The position numbers and the translations under genes are program-made. Shown in pieces: positions 9,509 to 17,835 of a DNA stretch of 34,387 nucleotides (its first letter is position 1; each line of letters opens with the position of its first letter). Source of the stretch: a virus; the IMG/VR virus record IMGVR_UViG_3300032893_000894, positions 1 through 34,387 of that record; one strand, written 5' to 3'. Below the pieces are notes generated by a model, which had not been told where the DNA came from, did not search any database, and saw only the letters and a list, made by a program, of their open reading frames with translations.

Positions 9509-9968
9509 GAAGGGAAAGTTTCATCTGGGAACTCAGCGGGCGCACGCCGCAGACCGCGAGGCGGCGCCGAAGGCCGCTAAAGAACCGCCAACGGAAGGCG
9601 CTCCCGAGCACAACATGAACGACGGCGAAGGCGCGCACACGTCGCTCCATGAGCACGGCGATGGCACGTACCACACCGAGGGCCATGACGGAGAGCGCGT
9701 CGAGCATCCCCACATCGGACATGCGCTGATGCATATGGCGGCGAAGCACGGCGGCGGCGGAACGCATATGCACGCACACCATGACGGAGTGAGCCATGTT
9801 ACTCATCACGTCCGCGATGGCGGCGAAGTAGAAGGACCACATGAACATCCCGACGCCGAGGCCATGAAGGAGCACATGGGCAGCGTGTTCGAGGACGGCG
9901 GCGACGGACATCACGAAATGGCTATGGATCGGGGAGGCAAGGGAACGTGCGCATCGGGAAGTTGGTAG
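9495..9968 (+). CDS. Histidine-rich phage protein
   Basis: 157 residues, of which about 25 are His, clustered in HEHGDGTYH, EHPHIGHALMHM, GTHMHAHHDG, VTHHV and GPHEHPD. Asp, Glu and Gly fill most of the remainder. AAGGAG precedes the ATG, which overlaps the preceding gene by 14 bases. There is no signal peptide or membrane segment. The composition predicts binding of several transition-metal ions, or pH-dependent charge, and probably a disordered fold. The site between terminase and head genes suggests a virion or head-assembly protein. Metal binding is inferred from composition only. Confidence 0.75.
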   Translation: MPTDKKGKFHLGTQRAHAADREAAPKAAKEPPTEGAPEHNMNDGEGAHTSLHEHGDGTYHTEGHDGERVEHPHIGHALMHMAAKHGGGGTHMHAHHDGVSHVTHHVRDGGEVEGPHEHPDAEAMKEHMGSVFEDGGDGHHEMAMDRGGKGTCASGSW

Positions 9969-10003
9969 AATAATCCCCAAGGGCAACTAGCCCCAGGAGA
10001 CTT

Positions 10004-10912
10004 ATGGCAAATAGAACACGTTTTGCAGGCAGATTCGCCGCAGTGGATTATGCTTACGGCTGTCCCGGTTCGGGCCTTCCGCCTGGATTGGTAGTAGACA
10101 GTCCTTCGGTCGCGTCCGGCGCGCAAACGCTGACGCTGGCTTACGGCTTCACAATCATGAGTGACGGAACGTTACTGTTCCCGCTCAACACCAACGCGCC
10201 GATTAACATCGGCAGCGACAGCAATGCGGAGCAGGTTACACCGACCGCCGTTGGGACTGCTACGACAGCGCGCTATGAGGCAACCACCCTCACCGCGACG
10301 TTTGCGAACAGCCACGGCACCGGTGATCCGATTTCCTCGGCCACTTACGGGCTCCAGGAAGCCATCAACGACGCCAACGCGCGCGGTGGTGGTGTTGTGG
10401 TGGTAGATGCGGCTTGGTACGCACTTGGCGGGACTGCGACAATTCTCGCCGCAGCGACGCTGCCGTCCAACGGTTCGGTTCAGATCGAAGACACGAGCAA
10501 CGCCAGCGGTGTTGGAGTAGTTCGGACGATCCTCATTCCGAACGCCAGCGTGTTGACCCTGTTCTCAGTGGGTACACAGTTGCTCCCGGCCCCCGGCGCG
10601 GGAAATATGTACGACATCATGGACATGGTTGTCGAAAATGTGTTCAAAACCGGCGCATTTGCGTCGGGTGGAGCGATTCAGGCATCTTACGGTACCGGAG
10701 TTACCACCCCGGCCACCGCGACGATCGCTGCGACGTTCCTCACTTCGCCTACCGCCAATCAGATCATCAAGGTCGCTGGCGCGCTGGCTTCTTCGCTGTC
10801 TTCCGCCGTGTTGAACAAGGCGATTACCCTGGCTGCGGCCACCGCCGATTTCACCACCGGCGCGGGCAGCCTCATCGTGAAGCTGAACTATCGCCTGTTG
10901 ACCGGATTCTAA
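10004..10912 (+). CDS. Beta-rich head/decoration-like structural protein
   Basis: 302 residues, preceded by AGGAGA three bases before ATG. The protein is rich in Ala, Thr, Gly and Ser with many alternating beta strands. It has the segment GDPISSATYGLQEAINDANA followed by GGGVVVVDAAW (about 105-145), which looks like the opening turn of a beta-solenoid or jelly-roll. The C-terminal third is TATIAATFL and ITLAAATADFTTG-type strands. It has no catalytic motif. The place between packaging and portal genes suggests a capsid decoration, head fibre or minor head protein; this is inference. Confidence 0.65.
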   Translation: MANRTRFAGRFAAVDYAYGCPGSGLPPGLVVDSPSVASGAQTLTLAYGFTIMSDGTLLFPLNTNAPINIGSDSNAEQVTPTAVGTATTARYEATTLTATFANSHGTGDPISSATYGLQEAINDANARGGGVVVVDAAWYALGGTATILAAATLPSNGSVQIEDTSNASGVGVVRTILIPNASVLTLFSVGTQLLPAPGAGNMYDIMDMVVENVFKTGAFASGGAIQASYGTGVTTPATATIAATFLTSPTANQIIKVAGALASSLSSAVLNKAITLAAATADFTTGAGSLIVKLNYRLLTGF

Positions 10913-10913
10913 A

Positions 10914-11084
10914 ATGCCCTACACCCCGAGGCAGACGCGCTATCTTCTGTCCTCGGGGTCCCCGCTGTCTCCAGCGCAGAAGGACAGAATGAAAGCTGAA
11001 TTGCACGCCGACCCATCGCTGGCGCATAAAAAGAAGGGCGGAGCGCTCACAGAAGCAATGCGGAAACGGAGGAAGAATGGCTAA
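10914..11084 (+). CDS. 56-residue basic phage protein (paralogue of next gene)
   Basis: ATG lies one base after the previous stop. The product starts MPYTPRQTRYLLSSGSPLS, contains KAELHADPSLAHKKKGGALT and ends in a strongly basic tail (MRKRRKNG). Its 3' end overlaps the following gene by 8 bases. The GALTEAMRKR segment resembles GALTAAAKRH in the next protein, so the two may be distant duplicates. The size, basic charge and tight packing in the operon support a real gene. A DNA-binding or RNA-binding role is possible but unproven. Confidence 0.7.
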   Translation: MPYTPRQTRYLLSSGSPLSPAQKDRMKAELHADPSLAHKKKGGALTEAMRKRRKNG

Positions 11085-11247
11085 ATGGATTCAGAAGGCC
11101 GTGAAGCATCCCGGAGCACTCACCGCCGCCGCTAAACGTCATGGCGTCTCGAAGCTCCAGGAAGCCGAAAAGGAATCGCATTCTTCAAACCCGCACGTCC
11201 GCGCCAGGGGTCTACTCGGGAAGCGTTTCATCAAACACAAGATATGA
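11077..11247 (+). CDS. 56-residue basic phage protein (HPGALT type)
   Basis: The product reads MAKWIQKAVKHPGALTAAAK near the start and ends ARGLLGKRFIKHKI. The start is supported by AACGGAGGAAG just upstream (GGAGG) and an 8-base overlap with the previous gene; the stop overlaps the next ATG as ATGA. Very small basic proteins of the KWIQ...HPGALT type are common in phage structural modules. Their function is not established. I recognise the pattern but cannot name a characterised homologue. Confidence 0.75.
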   Translation: MAKWIQKAVKHPGALTAAAKRHGVSKLQEAEKESHSSNPHVRARGLLGKRFIKHKI

Positions 11248-11513
11248 CGCCCGAGGACAAGATCGATTTCATCGAAAAGCAGATTGCCAACTGCGAAGCG
11301 GGCAAGTCGGACGTGATTATCTGTCCGTACTGCGGCGGACGGAATTACCGGCCAGCATCGCATGTGGTGAGCATCGATGGACTCATCGAGAAGCCCGAGC
11401 CGTTGTGCTGCCTCACATTCGGGAAGGCCGTGCGCGCGATTTTACAGCGCCAGGCTACACAGGAACTCGCCGACAACGCCGCGCGCATCGCTGAGAAGGT
11501 GGCCCAGAATTGA
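11244..11513 (+). CDS. Small zinc-knuckle protein
   Basis: 89 residues with ATGA coupling to the preceding gene. Residues ~27-30 give CPYCGG, and CC near 54-55 could supply the second metal-ligand pair, so a zinc ribbon is plausible. The C-terminal third (AILQRQATQELADNAARIAE) is helical. It ends by overlapping the TTG start of the portal gene. Function is unknown; a structural or packaging accessory is the most economical guess. Confidence 0.7.
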   Translation: MTPEDKIDFIEKQIANCEAGKSDVIICPYCGGRNYRPASHVVSIDGLIEKPEPLCCLTFGKAVRAILQRQATQELADNAARIAEKVAQN

Positions 11514-13867
11514 CCCCGACGATCGATCCGCCCGAGGTCGATCAGCCGACCGAAGAGCAAGAAGCTCCGCAGTCTGACTACGGCGAAAATAACCGCGAAC
11601 TTCCCAAGCAGCTGATCGAAGCCATCAAGGCCGCGGTCAAGGAATTTCAGGAGCAGGAAAAGTACACGCGCCGGCGCGAGGTTCTGCATGACCGAAGAAA
11701 TCGATTCTACGAACGCAGCTATCAGCATTTGTCCTGGAACTCCCAGAATGGCGGTTTCGTACTGGCCAGCCCAGGAGCTTCCATCGTCAACTCCGCTGGT
11801 AACAGCGTCCAGTGTCCCTCCTACATCGACGACTACGATATCTTTGGCCCTTATCTATGGATTTTGATTGCGATTCTGACGCAGAATACGCCGGGCGTGA
11901 ACTTCCAGCCCATTGATCCTTCGCAGCCGGACGATATCGACAAGGCGCGTGCGGCAGAGGCTTATGGTCACGCTTTCGACCGGATGAACGACATCAAGGA
12001 AATCCAGACCGAGATGGTGCGGATGATGGCTCTGAGTGGGCGCGTGGTTTCCTGGACGCGCACGGAACAGGACGCGCAGCGCTTCGGGTACGAGCAGGAT
12101 CAGATCACGCCGAAGTATTTCCAGCGCACCACCATCTACGGAACGCTCGAAACTAAGGTTCCGATCCTGGCGAAGAAATTTGATCGCGACTGTCCCTATG
12201 TTCTGATTTACGATGACCCGGATTTGAAAGTGGCGAAGAGCGACTATCCCTGGATCGCCGACAAGATCCGCGCGAACGTCGCGGCCTTGGGCGAATCGAT
12301 GTACGAGCGTACCGCGCGCCTCGGGGTGCTCAACGGGACGCGCAACCAAGCGCAGATCGGGGACTCGTTCACACACCTGGTGAGCCGGGTCAACGCCTTC
12401 CTGAGGCCTGCCGCGTTCACGGGCGACCTGTATGATAACGTGCTCGAAAAAGCTGGACCCGGCGACACGGTTGCGGAACAGGACGAAAACAGTCAGACGC
12501 AAACTCGCACGATGACCGTGGGCGAGAAGCTGAAGCAACTCTTCCCGGACGGATGCCGCGCGGTATTCATGGGAGACGAATACGCCGAGAGCTTCAATTG
12601 TTCGCTGGATGACGAACTGGACATCCGGTTTCCGTTTCCCGGTGACGGGATGTTCCGCAAGGCCATCATGGACCCCATGGTGGTGGTGCAGGATGCCTTC
12701 AATGACGCAGTAAACGCCGCCAGAGAGATATTCGACACCGGCTGGCCGTCGACATGGGTGGATGCCACGGAGGACGAATATGCGGCCATTACGAGCCAGC
12801 GTGCGGCGCCCTACGCTTACCGCCAGAAGAAAGCGAAATCGGGCATCAAACTGCCCGACAGCTTCTACAGGGAGCCGAATCCAGAGCTTCCAGCCACATT
12901 CGTTGAATTCCTGGAGATGTTGCAGTCCAATCTTCCACAGTTCATGCTCTCGACGCCTCCGGCGCTCTTCGGCGCGCAAATGGAAGACCAAAAGACCGCT
13001 TCAGGGTACGCGCAGGCTAGAAATCAAGCCACCGGGCGCCTCGGTCTGATCTGGCAGTCGATCCAGCATATGTTCGCCAGAATACGGTACCAGAGCGCTC
13101 TCGCGGCGAGCAAAAACGAGCAGCAAACCGGCCAGATGATAATTCCCGGCGGTGAAGGGCAACAGGACATCAATGTTGACCTGGATCAGCTCAAAAAGGG
13201 CAATTTCGGCTGCTATCCCGATGAAGATTCGAGCTTCCCGGAGACTACGCAGCAGAAGCGCGCGACTTTGCAGGGGCTTATCACCCTCGCGGGAACATCT
13301 CCGGCCATGCAGCAGCTTCTTGACAACCCGGATAACATCGAAGAGATGAAGCGGCTCAATGGCTTTGACGAATTGGTGCTCCTGCCCGCCGAGGCGCGCA
13401 ACAAGCAGCTTGCGGAGATAGAAATTCTACTTCAGCAAGAACCGATTCCGGCGTCTCCAGAGGAAATGCAGGCAGCGATGGTCCAGCACGCCGCCGGCGC
13501 GATCGCAGCGAAGGCGCAAGGGACCATGGAGCCGCAGATGATGGCGCCGCCCATGCATCCGTCCGTCCCGGTGGACGAACTCGACTACCATCAGTGGGAG
13601 TTCGAGAAATGCCAGGAATGGCTATCGAGTGCCGCACGCCGCGAGGAAGATAAAAAGGGCAACCAAGCGGGCGTTCAGAACGTTAAGTTACATGCGCTGG
13701 CCCATCGTGCTATGCTCATGCAAATGCAAGCCGCTGCCGCAGCCGCCGCGCCACCGCCTCAGCCGCATCCGGTTGCCGCGAAGCCCGCGCCCGCGCCGCC
13801 GAAAGGACCGCCGGGCGCGACGCCGGGACCGAGCGCGCCAGCGGCGCCGCCAGCGATAGCAGCATAA
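11510..13867 (+). CDS. Portal protein (head-tail connector)
   Basis: 785 residues. The portal is the dodecameric ring at one capsid vertex through which DNA passes. Evidence is position (terminase upstream, scaffold and capsid downstream), size close to podovirus portals and typical content. It has an N-terminal RRREVLHDRRNRFYERSYQH helix region and WILIAILTQNTPGVNFQP. A mid-section (about 480-540) has ALFGAQMEDQKTASGYAQAR followed by a long helix, as in portal stem regions. The last ~60 residues are low-complexity Ala/Pro. The TTG start overlaps the previous stop and has AAGGTGG eight bases upstream. A slightly different start cannot be excluded. Confidence 0.85.
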   Translation: MTPTIDPPEVDQPTEEQEAPQSDYGENNRELPKQLIEAIKAAVKEFQEQEKYTRRREVLHDRRNRFYERSYQHLSWNSQNGGFVLASPGASIVNSAGNSVQCPSYIDDYDIFGPYLWILIAILTQNTPGVNFQPIDPSQPDDIDKARAAEAYGHAFDRMNDIKEIQTEMVRMMALSGRVVSWTRTEQDAQRFGYEQDQITPKYFQRTTIYGTLETKVPILAKKFDRDCPYVLIYDDPDLKVAKSDYPWIADKIRANVAALGESMYERTARLGVLNGTRNQAQIGDSFTHLVSRVNAFLRPAAFTGDLYDNVLEKAGPGDTVAEQDENSQTQTRTMTVGEKLKQLFPDGCRAVFMGDEYAESFNCSLDDELDIRFPFPGDGMFRKAIMDPMVVVQDAFNDAVNAAREIFDTGWPSTWVDATEDEYAAITSQRAAPYAYRQKKAKSGIKLPDSFYREPNPELPATFVEFLEMLQSNLPQFMLSTPPALFGAQMEDQKTASGYAQARNQATGRLGLIWQSIQHMFARIRYQSALAASKNEQQTGQMIIPGGEGQQDINVDLDQLKKGNFGCYPDEDSSFPETTQQKRATLQGLITLAGTSPAMQQLLDNPDNIEEMKRLNGFDELVLLPAEARNKQLAEIEILLQQEPIPASPEEMQAAMVQHAAGAIAAKAQGTMEPQMMAPPMHPSVPVDELDYHQWEFEKCQEWLSSAARREEDKKGNQAGVQNVKLHALAHRAMLMQMQAAAAAAAPPPQPHPVAAKPAPAPPKGPPGATPGPSAPAAPPAIAA

Positions 13868-13876
13868 GGAGAACTA

Positions 13877-15175
13877 ATGGAAGAAGGCTTGATTACAACC
13901 GATGCTCCGGTAGAAACCAGCGTAGAATCAACGGCTACTGGCGTCGACACCCATGTCGACACCCAAGTCGACGCTTCCGAACCGGCAGATGGGTCCACAG
14001 GCCCGCAATCTACCGAACCCGAACCACAACCGGATAAGCAGCCGATCACAGGGCCGCCGATCGTCGATGGGCGCCTGAATCCGGCCATCAAGCCAATCCT
14101 TGAAAAGCTGAAGGCCGAAAACCCGCAAGCGGAAAAGGCCATCAGGGAAGCGTTGTTCCGGGAATCTCGCCTCGCCAAGGAATTGCCTGGCGGCCTCCAG
14201 GAGCTTCAACAGCTTCGCCAACAGATCGAAGAGATTGGCGGTGAAGACGGCATCCATGAAATCACCGGCGAACTGAACGGCTGGCGCTCGTTTGATGAGC
14301 AGTACACCTCGGGTGATCCGAAGGTGTTGGAATTCTTGACCGAAACTCCCGAGGCGGCAGCGGCATTTCTCAAGATCGCTCCGGCGGCATTCGAAAAGTT
14401 CCGCGAGCTCAATCCCGAAGGCTATGGCGCGCTTGTGTGTCAGACGTTCCTGGCCGACATGATGCAGGAGCGCGTCCCGCTGTTGCTTGAACGCCTGGGC
14501 GACTTGCTGCCACAGGACAACCCGAAGGCACTGGAGATTCTGAAGGCGCTCCAGGGCTATGTCCAGCGCATCCACGGCTACGCGAGCAAGCAGGTAGTTC
14601 CTCCGGCCACAGCGAAGCCCGCAGGCGACGATCCGCGTGCGAAGGAACTGGAAGCCCGCGAGACGGCGCTTCGTCGAACTGAATGGCGATCGGAGAGCGC
14701 TAGCCTGCACAAGCGGCTGTACGAGACAGCCTGGACGCAACAGCTTGGCGACCGTAAGCTGACCAACGAACAGCGCATCACGGTCCAGGAAATATACGGG
14801 CTGAAGCTGCAAAAGCTCATTGCGACCAATCCGAAGTTCAACGAAACGTTACAGCGTTACTTCGCGAACGGGCAAAAGGACGGATTCATGAAGTATATTG
14901 AATCCGCCTATCGCGATGCGGTTCCGAAGGCGCTCAAGACTGCTATCGCCCAGGCCGGAATCGGAGCCAAGTCCGGACCCACCGCAGGGAAGCCGGTGGC
15001 GGCTCCTGGAAAGGCTTCGCCGCTTCCGCCGAAGCCTGCCACTGGCTTCAAGCTGGTGAACAAGAAGCCGAACGTGCAAACGGAAGTGGATCGCGTGAAT
15101 ACAACGCCCGATATGCTGCTAAAAGGACAGGCTATCTTAAAGACCGGAGAACGGGTAACATGGAGGATATCATGA
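13877..15175 (+). CDS. Probable scaffolding / capsid assembly protein
   Basis: 432 residues; AAGGAG lies six bases before ATG. The protein is acidic and disordered at the start (TGVDTHVDTQVDASEPADG), then helical with Gln/Glu/Leu-rich coiled coils (LQELQQLRQQIEEIGGEDG, and LEARETALRRTEWRSES near 255-272). The C-terminus has Pro/Lys-rich linkers before a short conserved-looking end (VNTTPDMLLKGQAIL). This composition and the position between portal and major capsid gene fit an internal scaffold that guides prohead assembly and is then lost. No protease motif is seen. The stop overlaps the next start as ATGA. Confidence 0.75.
   Translation: MEEGLITTDAPVETSVESTATGVDTHVDTQVDASEPADGSTGPQSTEPEPQPDKQPITGPPIVDGRLNPAIKPILEKLKAENPQAEKAIREALFRESRLAKELPGGLQELQQLRQQIEEIGGEDGIHEITGELNGWRSFDEQYTSGDPKVLEFLTETPEAAAAFLKIAPAAFEKFRELNPEGYGALVCQTFLADMMQERVPLLLERLGDLLPQDNPKALEILKALQGYVQRIHGYASKQVVPPATAKPAGDDPRAKELEARETALRRTEWRSESASLHKRLYETAWTQQLGDRKLTNEQRITVQEIYGLKLQKLIATNPKFNETLQRYFANGQKDGFMKYIESAYRDAVPKALKTAIAQAGIGAKSGPTAGKPVAAPGKASPLPPKPATGFKLVNKKPNVQTEVDRVNTTPDMLLKGQAILKTGERVTWRIS
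15162..15174 (+). promoter_or_regulatory. Ribosome-binding site that fixes the next start
   Basis: GGAGG at 15162-15166 is followed by ATATC and ATG at 15172. An in-frame ATG at 15160 lies within this Shine-Dalgarno sequence and so is not the likely start. The chosen ATG also makes a 4-base ATGA overlap with the scaffold stop. Confidence 0.7.
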
Positions 15176-15420
15176 ATCCGCTAGGGCAATTACCAGCATC
15201 GACATCGCCCCAGTTCTCGCTTTCGAAGGTGGACTGGATCAAGATACTGCGCTATCTGGTGATTCTGGGAGCTTCGCTCTTCGTTACCGAAGTATCTCCC
15301 TACCTCGGGCACTTCACCTACGTTTACCATGGCCACGACTACACCACGGACGTGCTCTGGGCCGTCGCGGGCCTCGCCGAGATGGCGAGAAGGTTTCTGA
15401 GCGGCCAGCCGAAAGACTGA
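15172..15420 (+). CDS. Small membrane protein, holin candidate
   Basis: 82 residues. Residues ~24-46 (ILRYLVILGASLFVTEVSPY) form a convincing membrane helix preceded by KVDWIK. A weaker hydrophobic stretch, VLWAVAGLAEMARRF, lies near 61-75. Size, one or two membrane segments and a basic end fit a holin or other small virion-module membrane protein. The endolysin of this phage lies far away on the other strand, so holin function is only a possibility. Confidence 0.65.
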   Translation: MNPLGQLPASTSPQFSLSKVDWIKILRYLVILGASLFVTEVSPYLGHFTYVYHGHDYTTDVLWAVAGLAEMARRFLSGQPKD

Positions 15421-15422
15421 AA

Positions 15423-15710
15423 ATGGCGATCAACTGGGACGTCAACCCGATGAGCATCATCGCGACGGTCCTCAGCGTCGCCGGTGCCGGATTCACTTTG
15501 ATGCGGAAATTTTACGACTGGGACCGCGACAACGACCGCCGACACGTGCAAAATACCACTCGGCTAGATACGATCAGCAATGATTTGCGGGAAGCCAAGG
15601 AAGACATCAAGCAAACAAGAACGACTCAGCAGGAATGCCGCGAGTTGATCGGCAAGACTTCCGAGCGCGTCGCCTTACTTGAGGGCCGGGTCCGTATCCA
15701 CGGCGATTGA
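15423..15710 (+). CDS. Membrane-anchored coiled-coil protein
   Basis: 95 residues, starting two bases after the previous stop. One N-terminal membrane segment (about 9-27, MSIIATVLSVAGAGFTLMR) is followed by a charged helical domain (LDTISNDLREAKEDIKQTR and ERVALLEGRVRIHGD). This layout resembles both small holin-associated proteins and inner-membrane spanins. With the preceding gene it makes a two-gene membrane pair just ahead of the capsid promoter. The exact role cannot be fixed from sequence. Confidence 0.65.
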   Translation: MAINWDVNPMSIIATVLSVAGAGFTLMRKFYDWDRDNDRRHVQNTTRLDTISNDLREAKEDIKQTRTTQQECRELIGKTSERVALLEGRVRIHGD

Positions 15711-15711
15711 T

Positions 15712-15741
15712 TTGACAACCGATCCCATCTTGGCTTACTAT
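15712..15741 (+). promoter_or_regulatory. Sigma70-type promoter for the major capsid gene
   Basis: TTGACA at 15712-15717 and TACTAT at 15736-15741 are separated by 18 bases. They lie directly after the stop of the upstream gene and at the head of the only sizeable gap (15711-15892) in this part of the operon. The -35 box is a perfect consensus and the -10 box matches 5 of 6. An extra promoter here would raise capsid-protein expression above that of its neighbours. Confidence 0.65.
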
Positions 15742-15787
15742 TCGATTTCAGGCTTGACTTTCCGAAACGGAACTCGGTAAACCGTAA

Positions 15788-15840
15788 GCCAGCCTGATCG
15801 TAGCAGCAGCAGGGTAAAAGCGCAGCGGCGTCCCGCTGGC
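15788..15840 (+). promoter_or_regulatory. Structured 5' leader of the capsid transcript
   Basis: CAGCGG (15823-15828) and CCGCTG (15833-15838) form a 6-bp stem with a CGTC loop. Alternatively GCCAGC (15788-15793) can pair with GCTGGC (15835-15840) to enclose the region, so two mutually exclusive foldings are possible. No run of T follows, so it is not a typical terminator. mRNA stabilisation or translational control is inferred. Confidence 0.4.
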
Positions 15841-15892
15841 CTATTCGGGCGAAGGACACTCTCACGCTGAATTCAATTTCAGAGGTGAAAAT

Positions 15893-17167
15893 GTGGCTAT
15901 CGCTTCAGTTTCCGCTGCAATCGCTTCGCAGCATGAATATCTGAGACCCAATCTCGAAGAGCTTGCTCTTCTTTCCGGGACGCTTTGGAAACGCATCAAC
16001 GCGCGCACCGATATCAAAGCGATCTCGAACCGTCCCGCGCGCATCCCGTTCCAGCCCTTGACCGGCGGTATCTTTCGCACCGGCTCAGCTCTGTTCGACG
16101 GCAACGATATGGGTCAAGGCTCCGGGCCGCAGGAGACTTTCGGGACGCTCTCGTGCGTCTCGTTCCTCCAGGCGTCGGAATATACGGCTCTCACCGAGTA
16201 CTCAACCGACTCTGATGAGAAGGCCATTGCGAACTACGTCACGCTGACGCAGAAGCAGGCTGCCGAGACGTTTGGCGGCTACATGGACGCGCTGTACTGC
16301 TATGGCGATGGCTCTAACACGCTCGATACCGTGGTTTCCACCACCACCAACGGGCTGGTGGTGAACAACGCCAACGCCTTCCAGGACAACCAGCTGGTTG
16401 ACATCTGGTCCGCGCTCGGCGGAACGCTCCGCGGAACGGTCCAGATCCAATCCGTCGATATCGCGAACAACACGATTTGGCTGACCGGGACGTATCCGGC
16501 GGGGACGACCGCTGGCGACCTGATCCTGGTAACGGGCTCTGCCGGCGTCGCGAATTCAGGGCTGTTCGGCCTGCTCTATTACTGGGCAGCCGGCAACACC
16601 GGGAACTACATGGGTATCCAGAAGTCGGCCTATCCTGGCAAGTTCTCAACCCCCAACATCAATTTCGGCTCATCGGGCGGATCGTTGACGCCCGCGAGCG
16701 TCCGCGCTCTCGAGGCCCAGATCATTCTGGCGCTCGGCGAAGAGCGCGCGGATTCGTCGGAACTCATTGCCCACATGAACGTGGACATGGCGGCGGCGTG
16801 GGAGAACAATGCGCTCCCGGTGCAGTCCATCATCTACAACCAGATGAAAGGCGACGAATCAGCCGACATGCTGAAGAAAAAGCAGACCTCAACCATCGCG
16901 GGCCGCGAAATCGTTCGCAACGTCCGCGCCAGGCCGGGCCTGATTCACTTCATCCCGCTCAAGCACGTTTTCCGCCTGGAAACCAAGGCGGTCGATTATT
17001 ACGAAGTCGGTGGGCAGACCATCTTTCCGGCCTACGGCGCCTCCGGCGGCTTGATGTCGGCCATGCTGTTCTACCTCGTAACCATGGTGCAAACCGGGCT
17101 GGGTCAACCGCGTTTGGCCGCGTTCATGAACAACGTCACGATTCCGAAGTACTACTTCGGGCACTAA
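15893..17167 (+). CDS. Major capsid protein
   Basis: 424 residues with a GTG start and AGAGGTG five bases upstream. It forms the icosahedral shell. Support comes from position after portal and scaffold, its own promoter and leader, and content like HK97-fold capsid proteins: an N-terminal helical arm (ISQ-free, HEYLRPNLEELALLSGTLWK), KQAAETFGGYMDALY spine-like helix (about 120-135), NSGLFGLLYYW, a late helix with LALGEERADSSELIAHMNV and a beta-rich C-terminus ending IPKYYFGH. ATG at 15891 is in another frame and gives only a short product. I cannot name a specific homologue. Confidence 0.85.
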   Translation: MAIASVSAAIASQHEYLRPNLEELALLSGTLWKRINARTDIKAISNRPARIPFQPLTGGIFRTGSALFDGNDMGQGSGPQETFGTLSCVSFLQASEYTALTEYSTDSDEKAIANYVTLTQKQAAETFGGYMDALYCYGDGSNTLDTVVSTTTNGLVVNNANAFQDNQLVDIWSALGGTLRGTVQIQSVDIANNTIWLTGTYPAGTTAGDLILVTGSAGVANSGLFGLLYYWAAGNTGNYMGIQKSAYPGKFSTPNINFGSSGGSLTPASVRALEAQIILALGEERADSSELIAHMNVDMAAAWENNALPVQSIIYNQMKGDESADMLKKKQTSTIAGREIVRNVRARPGLIHFIPLKHVFRLETKAVDYYEVGGQTIFPAYGASGGLMSAMLFYLVTMVQTGLGQPRLAAFMNNVTIPKYYFGH

Positions 17168-17178
17168 AGAACTTAGGA

Positions 17179-17832
17179 ATGCTTGAAGTAGCTTCCAGCC
17201 TTCGGCACTGGCCGATATCGATGCGGCGATTCGGGTTGAATCCCTACGGGGAGGCAAAATACCGGATTGTGTGGGCGCCGTCCCGCAAGCGCATCGTTTA
17301 CGGCCAGTGGCCCGATGGTTCCACCGGCGCGCGCTTCGTCGCAGCTTACCCGGTTGGCGATATCTGGATCATGGAGCAGTGGCGCTCGGCGGCTGAATTC
17401 GCCAAGATGAGCGAGGCGCAGTGGAATCTAGAAATGACGATCCTCGGACCATACCCGACTCGGGGAGAGTACGAGATTTGCCATAGCTTCGAGACATCGA
17501 CGCCGGATGATGCGAACCTGGAAAAGCTGATCCTGTGGATTGAGAAATCAAATCACGTTCGCTTCTACGATACGCAGGACTGGCACCGGCGAGACGCTGA
17601 GCGCGAGAAGGAGGTGATCGGCAACCAGCAGGAGGCGATGATCCGCAACTGGCTCCCGGCCTTCGGAACGGCGCCCATGAGCGGCTATCGCGGCGGTAGG
17701 AGCCACAAGGCCGCGCCCATCACCAGAACCGCTGAAGAGCTTGGCTTGCCGACACAGGGCGGCCAATTGCGCTCGAAGCACAATCCCAACCGTCAGAAAT
17801 TCGCAGTGCCACTGACAGAAGCGGTATTGTAA
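17179..17832 (+). CDS. Head-module phage protein, unknown function
   Basis: 217 residues. ATG lies 11 bases after the capsid stop with AGGA directly in front; an internal ATG at 17221 (MRRFGLNPYGEAKYR) is an alternative. The same frame is open further upstream, but that part is inside the capsid gene and is not coding. The segment NPYGEAKYRIVWAPSRK is a pattern I associate with conserved proteins beside phage capsid genes. Trp- and Arg-rich, soluble, with a helical middle (WHRRDAEREKEVIGNQQEAM). Role unknown. Confidence 0.75.
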   Translation: MLEVASSLRHWPISMRRFGLNPYGEAKYRIVWAPSRKRIVYGQWPDGSTGARFVAAYPVGDIWIMEQWRSAAEFAKMSEAQWNLEMTILGPYPTRGEYEICHSFETSTPDDANLEKLILWIEKSNHVRFYDTQDWHRRDAEREKEVIGNQQEAMIRNWLPAFGTAPMSGYRGGRSHKAAPITRTAEELGLPTQGGQLRSKHNPNRQKFAVPLTEAVL

Positions 17833-17835
17833 TGA

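Noticed and set aside
11855-12991. 378-codon minus-strand frame inside the portal gene
   Set aside because: No ribosome site, low-quality Arg/His-rich product, and the portal frame is clearly the real one.
13928-14812. 294-codon minus-strand frame inside the scaffold gene
   Set aside because: Mirror of the coding strand with low-complexity product and no start signal.
16477-17178. Upstream extension of the gene after the capsid gene
   Set aside because: The frame is open but lies within the capsid gene, and the product there is Arg-rich noise. The ATG at 17179 with AGGA is the sensible start.
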